Assembly (NCBI RefSeq): GCF_036226685.1
Contig: NZ_CP109009.1
Location: forward strand, 2,790,001-2,854,000
Reading direction: 5' to 3'
DNA: 64,000 nucleotides
Origin: Streptomyces sp. NBC_00690
GTDB taxonomy: Bacteria; Actinomycetota; Actinomycetes; Streptomycetales; Streptomycetaceae
A program made the translations under genes and the position numbers. Below are positions 60,079-64,000 of this stretch, piece after piece. How positions within the stretch are numbered: position 1 is the first letter of the stretch; the number at the start of each line of letters is the position of its first letter. The notes under the pieces were generated by a model. The model was not told where the DNA came from and did not search any database. It saw nothing but the letters and a program-made list of their open reading frames with translations.

Positions 60079-61653
60079 ATGGTGATAGACGCCGACTCAA
60101 GCGACCGAGGTGTCCGCAGTGTGCCGGGCAGCGTCGGTGCTGCCGTGCGGCCCACTGCCGTGCCGGCAGGGGGTCCGTACGCGACGACCACCGCAGTGCA
60201 CACGACGGCGCGCACCGAGCAGGGCACCGCATCACGCGCCGAGCCGGGCGACGGCCACAGTGGCCGCACACCACGCCCGGACCTGCTGGTCACCGGGGGC
60301 GATGTGGTGACCATGAACGCCCGCCGTGAGGTCCTCGCAGGCGGAACCGTCGCCATCGCAGGGGACCGCGTCCTCGCCGTCGGCGCCACCTCCGCACTGC
60401 GGCAGCGCTGGCCGGGCACCCCCGAACTGGACGCCCGCGGCTGTGTCGTGACCCCCGGCATGATCAACGCCCATCAGCACCAGACCGGTGATCCGCTGGC
60501 CCGCGCCTGGATACCCGACGACCTGGCGCCCGGCGCCTCCATCGACGCCTGGGCCGTACCCCTGCATGCCGCTCACACGGCCGCGGACGACACCCTCTCC
60601 GCCCTGCTGACCTGTGTGGAGAACCTCCGCAACGGGGTGACCACACTGGTGGAGGCCGGTACCGTCGCCCATCCCCACCCCGTCGCCCACGCCATGCACA
60701 CGGCCGGCATCCGCGGCACCATCGGCACCTGGGGCTGGGATGTGCCCGGAGCGCCCTTCGCCGCCTCCGCACCCGAAGTCCTCGACCGCCTCCGCGAGAT
60801 CGTCGAGACCTATCCGGCCGGCGGGCAGATCGAGGGCTGGGTGACCCTCGTCGGCCATGGTCTGGCATCCGACGCACTGCTCACCGGGGCCGCGGAGTTG
60901 GCCCGGTCCACCGGTGCCCCGATGACCATGCACCTCTCCCCCTCCCAGTCCGACCCCGAGCACTATCTGAAGACCACCGGCCGCCGCCCGGTCGACCATC
61001 TGGCACATCTGGGGGTGCTGGGGCCACACCTGCTGCTCGCGCATGCGGTCTGGCTGGCCGACAGCGAGGTCGAAGCCCTGCTCGGCAGCGGTACCGCCGT
61101 CGCCTACTGCCCCTGGGCGTATCTCCGCCTCGGCCAAGGGGTGACCCGAGCGGGCCGCCACAGCGAACTCTTCGAACGCGGCGGACGGCTCGCCCTCGGC
61201 ACCGACTCGGGCAACGCCGGGGACAGTTCCGACATCCTGCGCACCGCGGCGCTCGCCGCGGGCCTCGCCAAGGACATGCGTGTCGATCCGACCGTCGCCC
61301 TCGGAGCCGCGGCGGCCCTGGAGTTGGCGACGATCCGCGGCGCCGAGGCCATCGGCATGGCCGACCGGATCGGCTCCCTGGAGCCGGGCAAGTACGCCGA
61401 CCTGGTGGTCCATGCGACCAGCGGGCCCCAGTGGGCGCCGCGCGGTGACATCGCCCACCAGTTGGTGTGGTCGTCCGACGGCCGCTCGGTGCGCGATGTC
61501 CTGGTCGGCGGCCGGGCCGTCGTCCGCGACCACCACTGCACCACCGTCGACGAAACCGCCCTGCACACGGAAGCCGCCGGGGCCTCCGCGGACCTCCTGA
61601 CCCGGTCCGGAGTGCCGGCCCGCCCCAGTTGGCCGATCGTCCCCGCGCACTGA
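60079..61653 (+). CDS. Amidohydrolase, ATZ/TRZ-type deaminase or hydrolase
   Basis: 524-aa TIM-barrel metal hydrolase, likely removing an amino or amide group from a heterocycle. Single-metal ligands are complete: His132 and His134 (NAHQHQTGD), His285 (MTMHLSPSQ), His322 (LLAHAVWL) and Asp376 (LGTDSGN). Residues 1-65 precede the normal start of the family (RPDLLVTGGDVVTMN) and are low-complexity, so the true start could be internal. The ATG at 60079 has TAATCT (60065-60070) 8 nt upstream and no Shine-Dalgarno. First gene of the plus-strand arm of the island. Confidence 0.9.
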   Translation: MVIDADSSDRGVRSVPGSVGAAVRPTAVPAGGPYATTTAVHTTARTEQGTASRAEPGDGHSGRTPRPDLLVTGGDVVTMNARREVLAGGTVAIAGDRVLAVGATSALRQRWPGTPELDARGCVVTPGMINAHQHQTGDPLARAWIPDDLAPGASIDAWAVPLHAAHTAADDTLSALLTCVENLRNGVTTLVEAGTVAHPHPVAHAMHTAGIRGTIGTWGWDVPGAPFAASAPEVLDRLREIVETYPAGGQIEGWVTLVGHGLASDALLTGAAELARSTGAPMTMHLSPSQSDPEHYLKTTGRRPVDHLAHLGVLGPHLLLAHAVWLADSEVEALLGSGTAVAYCPWAYLRLGQGVTRAGRHSELFERGGRLALGTDSGNAGDSSDILRTAALAAGLAKDMRVDPTVALGAAAALELATIRGAEAIGMADRIGSLEPGKYADLVVHATSGPQWAPRGDIAHQLVWSSDGRSVRDVLVGGRAVVRDHHCTTVDETALHTEAAGASADLLTRSGVPARPSWPIVPAH

Positions 61654-61706
61654 GTACGCCCGAAGATCCACCGTCCTCCATCCCCCTAGCCTCTGGGAGT
61701 GTCCGT

Positions 61707-62726
61707 ATGAAGATCGCCGTCATCACCGCGGCCGAGCAGGTCGAACTGCGCGACGAGCCCGATCCGGTACCGGGTCCGCAGGACGTGCTCGTCAAGATCG
61801 GCGCCTGTGGTCTGTGCACCATGGAACGCCGGCTCTACCTGGGCACCAAGCCCATCTACCCGGTCGCCGCCGGCCATGAGGTCGCGGGCGAGGTCGTGGC
61901 CGTCGGTTCCCAGGTCGCGGTGCTGCCGGGCGTCCCCCAGGTCGGCGACACCGTCACCCTGGACCTGCTGACCCGCTGCGGCACCTGCACCTCGTGCCGT
62001 CGGGGCCGCTCCGCGCTGTGCAAGCAGCCGCAGGGCGGTGCACTCACCGATGGAACGATCTCGATGGGCGCCGGACTGGCCCAGTTGGTGAAGGTGCCCG
62101 CGGCGCAGGCGTTCGGCACCGGCTCAGCGCCGCTGCGGCACGCGGCCATGGGCGAGCCGCTGGCCTGCGTCACCCACTCGGCACGGCTCGGCGGACTGCG
62201 CGCCGGTGACCGGGTGGCCGTCGTGGGCGCCGGGTACATGGGCCGACTGCACCTGGCCCTGGCCAAGCTCCGCGGAGCCGCTTCGGTCGGGCTCATCGAC
62301 ATCAGCGACGCCCGGCTGTCCGAGGCCCGTGAAGCCGGCGCCGACTGGACCAGCACCCCCGAAGAAGCGGTGGCGACCGGCGGCAAGCAGGACCTGGTGT
62401 TCGTCACCGCGGGTGCGCCCGGCGCCCTGGAGACGGCGGTGTCGATGTGCGACGACGGCGGTACGGTCGTTCTGTTCGGCGCATTCCCCAAGGAGCTGTC
62501 CGAGGGACTGAGCCCGGATCTGATCCACCACCACGAGTTGACCGTCCTCGGTGTCTTCAGCCATGAGCCGCAGGACTGGACCGAGGCTGCGGCACTGATC
62601 GCCTCCGGTCGGCTCGGCGCCGACCTCGACGCACTGGTGACGGCGGAGTTCCCGCTCACCGAGGTGGACGAGGCGCTGCGACTGGCCGCGAAGTCGCCGG
62701 TCTACCGAGTCCTCGTGGGCGGCTGA
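61707..62726 (+). CDS. Zinc-dependent alcohol/polyol dehydrogenase
   Basis: 339-aa MDR dehydrogenase of the sorbitol/threonine dehydrogenase branch. Catalytic zinc: Cys37 (ACGLCTMERR), His57-Glu58 (AAGHEVAGEV) and Glu150 (MGEPLACV). Structural zinc: Cys91, Cys94, Cys97 and Cys105. Rossmann GAGYMGRLHLALAK. ATG with Shine-Dalgarno GGGAG. It follows the amidohydrolase by 53 bp and ends 2 bp before the kinase start, so the three form an operon. A secondary alcohol or sugar alcohol is the expected substrate class. Confidence 0.93.
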   Translation: MKIAVITAAEQVELRDEPDPVPGPQDVLVKIGACGLCTMERRLYLGTKPIYPVAAGHEVAGEVVAVGSQVAVLPGVPQVGDTVTLDLLTRCGTCTSCRRGRSALCKQPQGGALTDGTISMGAGLAQLVKVPAAQAFGTGSAPLRHAAMGEPLACVTHSARLGGLRAGDRVAVVGAGYMGRLHLALAKLRGAASVGLIDISDARLSEAREAGADWTSTPEEAVATGGKQDLVFVTAGAPGALETAVSMCDDGGTVVLFGAFPKELSEGLSPDLIHHHELTVLGVFSHEPQDWTEAAALIASGRLGADLDALVTAEFPLTEVDEALRLAAKSPVYRVLVGG

Positions 62727-62728
62727 CC

Positions 62729-64000
62729 GTGTCGCCCGCGTCCGCTCCGGTCGTCATCGGGGTCGACCTGGGAAGCAACTCCGCCCGTGCGCTGGCCCTT
62801 GACCCCGAAGGCCGCACCCTCGGCAGCGCCACGTCCGGCTACTCGGGCGCCGCGTCCTGGCAGCCCGGCCATGCCGACCCCCGGGGTTGGCTGGCCGGTG
62901 CCGTCGAATCGGTGCGCCGACTGGCGGCCCAACTGCCGTCCGCGGCGCACCCGGTAGCGCTCTGTTTCGGCGGCCAGAGCCCCACCACGATCGCGACCGG
63001 CACCGGTGGGCCGACGGCGCTGACCTGCCGCCATCCGGCCGGTGCCACGGGCTCCCCGGTGGAGCAGCACCACGCCCAGAGCGCGCTGTTGGGCGAGGAG
63101 TACGGCTCCGGTGCCGTGGTCTGGCAGCTGTATGACTGGGTGATGGCCGAACTCGGCGCGAACCGGCACCAGTCCCGCTGGCCCGGGGACCCGCTGCTGA
63201 ACGGCTACGGCCCCCCTGCCGCGACCGGTTCGGTGGTCGGAACAGTCAGTGGGGACAGTGGTCTCGTCGCCGGTACGCCCCTGGTGGCCGGGGCGCAGGA
63301 CGCGTACCTGGCGTTCTGGGCGGGCGGGCTCGACGAGCCGGGCCGCGCTATGGACCCGGGCGGGCGCACCGGAGGGCTGGCCGTCGCGGTCGCCGCGGGT
63401 TCCCCGGCCGCAGATCACTACGCACTGCCCAGCGCCGTACCGGGACTCGACATCGTCGGCGGACCGGTCGCGGCCCACGGTCTGATGCTGGAGTGGCTCA
63501 GCAGTCTCACCGGACGTGAGGTCCCCGATCTGCTGGCGCTGGCGGCCGATGTGCCCCCCGGGGCTCGGGGCGTGACCGTCATCCCCTATCTGGAGGGCGA
63601 GCGGGCGCCCCGCTGGAACCGGGCGCTCCGCAGTGAGATCCACGGTCTGTCCGCATCGGCAGGCCCGGGTGACATCGCTCGGGCGGCGCTGGAGGGCGCC
63701 GCGTACGGACTGGCGCACATCGCCTTGGAGTTGGCCGCCAAACAGGCCCCGATCCGCACCCTGGTCTGCGCGGGTTCGCCGGCCCGCAGCCGACTGTGGT
63801 GCTCGGTGAAGGCATCGGTCCTGGGAGTGCCGGTCGAGGTGCCCGATCCGGTGGACGTCGCCGCCTACGGCGCGGCGCTCGCCGCGGGCGCCGGTGCCGG
63901 CTGGTGGCCGGCACCGGGGAAGGGACGGGGCGGCGACTGGCCCCGACCGCGGATGACGCTGATCGAACCGGAGCCCGATCCGGTGTACGAGGAGGGGCTG
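62729..64000 (+). CDS. FGGY-family carbohydrate kinase (3' end cut by window edge)
   Basis: First 424 codons of a sugar kinase of the xylulokinase/glycerokinase superfamily. ATP-fold start VVIGVDLGSNSARALALDPE; substrate-side LCFGGQSPT and HADPRGWLAGAVES; C-terminal ATPase half with AGAQDAYLAFWAGG, MDPGGRTGGLAVAV, YLEGERAPRWNRALR and LEGAAYGLAHIALEL. The usual W-N-D-x-R substrate motif is replaced by CRHPAGATGSP, so the substrate is probably not a standard pentulose. GTG start 2 nt after the dehydrogenase stop. The frame stays open to base 64000, so the gene continues outside. Confidence 0.88.
   Translation, partial: MSPASAPVVIGVDLGSNSARALALDPEGRTLGSATSGYSGAASWQPGHADPRGWLAGAVESVRRLAAQLPSAAHPVALCFGGQSPTTIATGTGGPTALTCRHPAGATGSPVEQHHAQSALLGEEYGSGAVVWQLYDWVMAELGANRHQSRWPGDPLLNGYGPPAATGSVVGTVSGDSGLVAGTPLVAGAQDAYLAFWAGGLDEPGRAMDPGGRTGGLAVAVAAGSPAADHYALPSAVPGLDIVGGPVAAHGLMLEWLSSLTGREVPDLLALAADVPPGARGVTVIPYLEGERAPRWNRALRSEIHGLSASAGPGDIARAALEGAAYGLAHIALELAAKQAPIRTLVCAGSPARSRLWCSVKASVLGVPVEVPDPVDVAAYGAALAAGAGAGWWPAPGKGRGGDWPRPRMTLIEPEPDPVYEEGL

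Noticed and set aside
1-64000. Mobile elements, integrases, tRNA-associated attachment sites, CRISPR arrays, rRNA or tRNA genes
   Set aside because: None seen on either strand. The accessory character of the right third is inferred from gene content only, without visible integration scars.

Overview
The window is high-GC actinobacterial DNA, almost certainly from a Streptomyces chromosome. The evidence is the very high G+C at third codon positions, many GTG starts, the fasR-fabD-fabH-acpP-fabF cluster followed by a DUF3145 gene, a malonyl-CoA synthetase (matB) and a divergent MreB-like gene (mbl). From memory, these markers sit in the same region of the S. coelicolor core (about SCO2386-2391 and SCO2444-2451). 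I see no rRNA, tRNA, CRISPR array, transposase or integrase.

Layout. 0-8 kb: a two-component system, a secreted alpha/beta hydrolase coupled to an acyltransferase-3 membrane protein, an aldo/keto reductase with a MerR regulator, a GNAT acetyltransferase, a serine hydrolase and a pirin. 8-14 kb: type II fatty acid synthesis genes under FasR, then DUF3145. 14-22 kb: exported enzymes (SGNH lipoprotein, a secreted C15-like protein with Ser in place of the catalytic Cys, a large M14 carboxypeptidase), a nitrilase-family hydrolase and a CysZ-like membrane protein. 21-28 kb: two redox enzymes, each divergent from a regulator (MDR reductase/MarR; Old Yellow Enzyme/MerR), a kinase-fold protein and several hypotheticals. 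28-36 kb: mbl with a GAF kinase that lacks most of its ATP-binding domain, Lrp/LysE, matB, a GH16 without signal peptide and a double VOC protein. 36-43 kb: a sigma-like/zinc-finger/membrane/ricin fusion, and molybdate uptake (modA, fused modBC, HTH-TOBE regulator).

42.6-64 kb is accessory-like: an S66 peptidase, a DUF1707 protein, a PucR regulator divergent from an M20 amidohydrolase, an isolated chorismate synthase, and then a catabolic island. The island has a BMP-type ABC importer whose operon continues, by overlapping start and stop codons, into an MDR dehydrogenase and a TauE/SafE exporter. Next come a VOC protein, a cupin, a GntR/FCD regulator, a metal-site VOC protein and an aldehyde dehydrogenase, all on the minus strand. 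Divergent from these, on the plus strand, are an amidohydrolase, a zinc alcohol dehydrogenase and an FGGY kinase that runs off the right edge. Together they look like import, hydrolysis, oxidation and phosphorylation of one unidentified small molecule, with GntR control.

A recurring regulatory theme is leaderless transcription: about a dozen genes have a TANNNT-like -10 box 6-8 nt upstream of the start codon and no good Shine-Dalgarno. Strong GC-rich hairpins mark many 3' ends.
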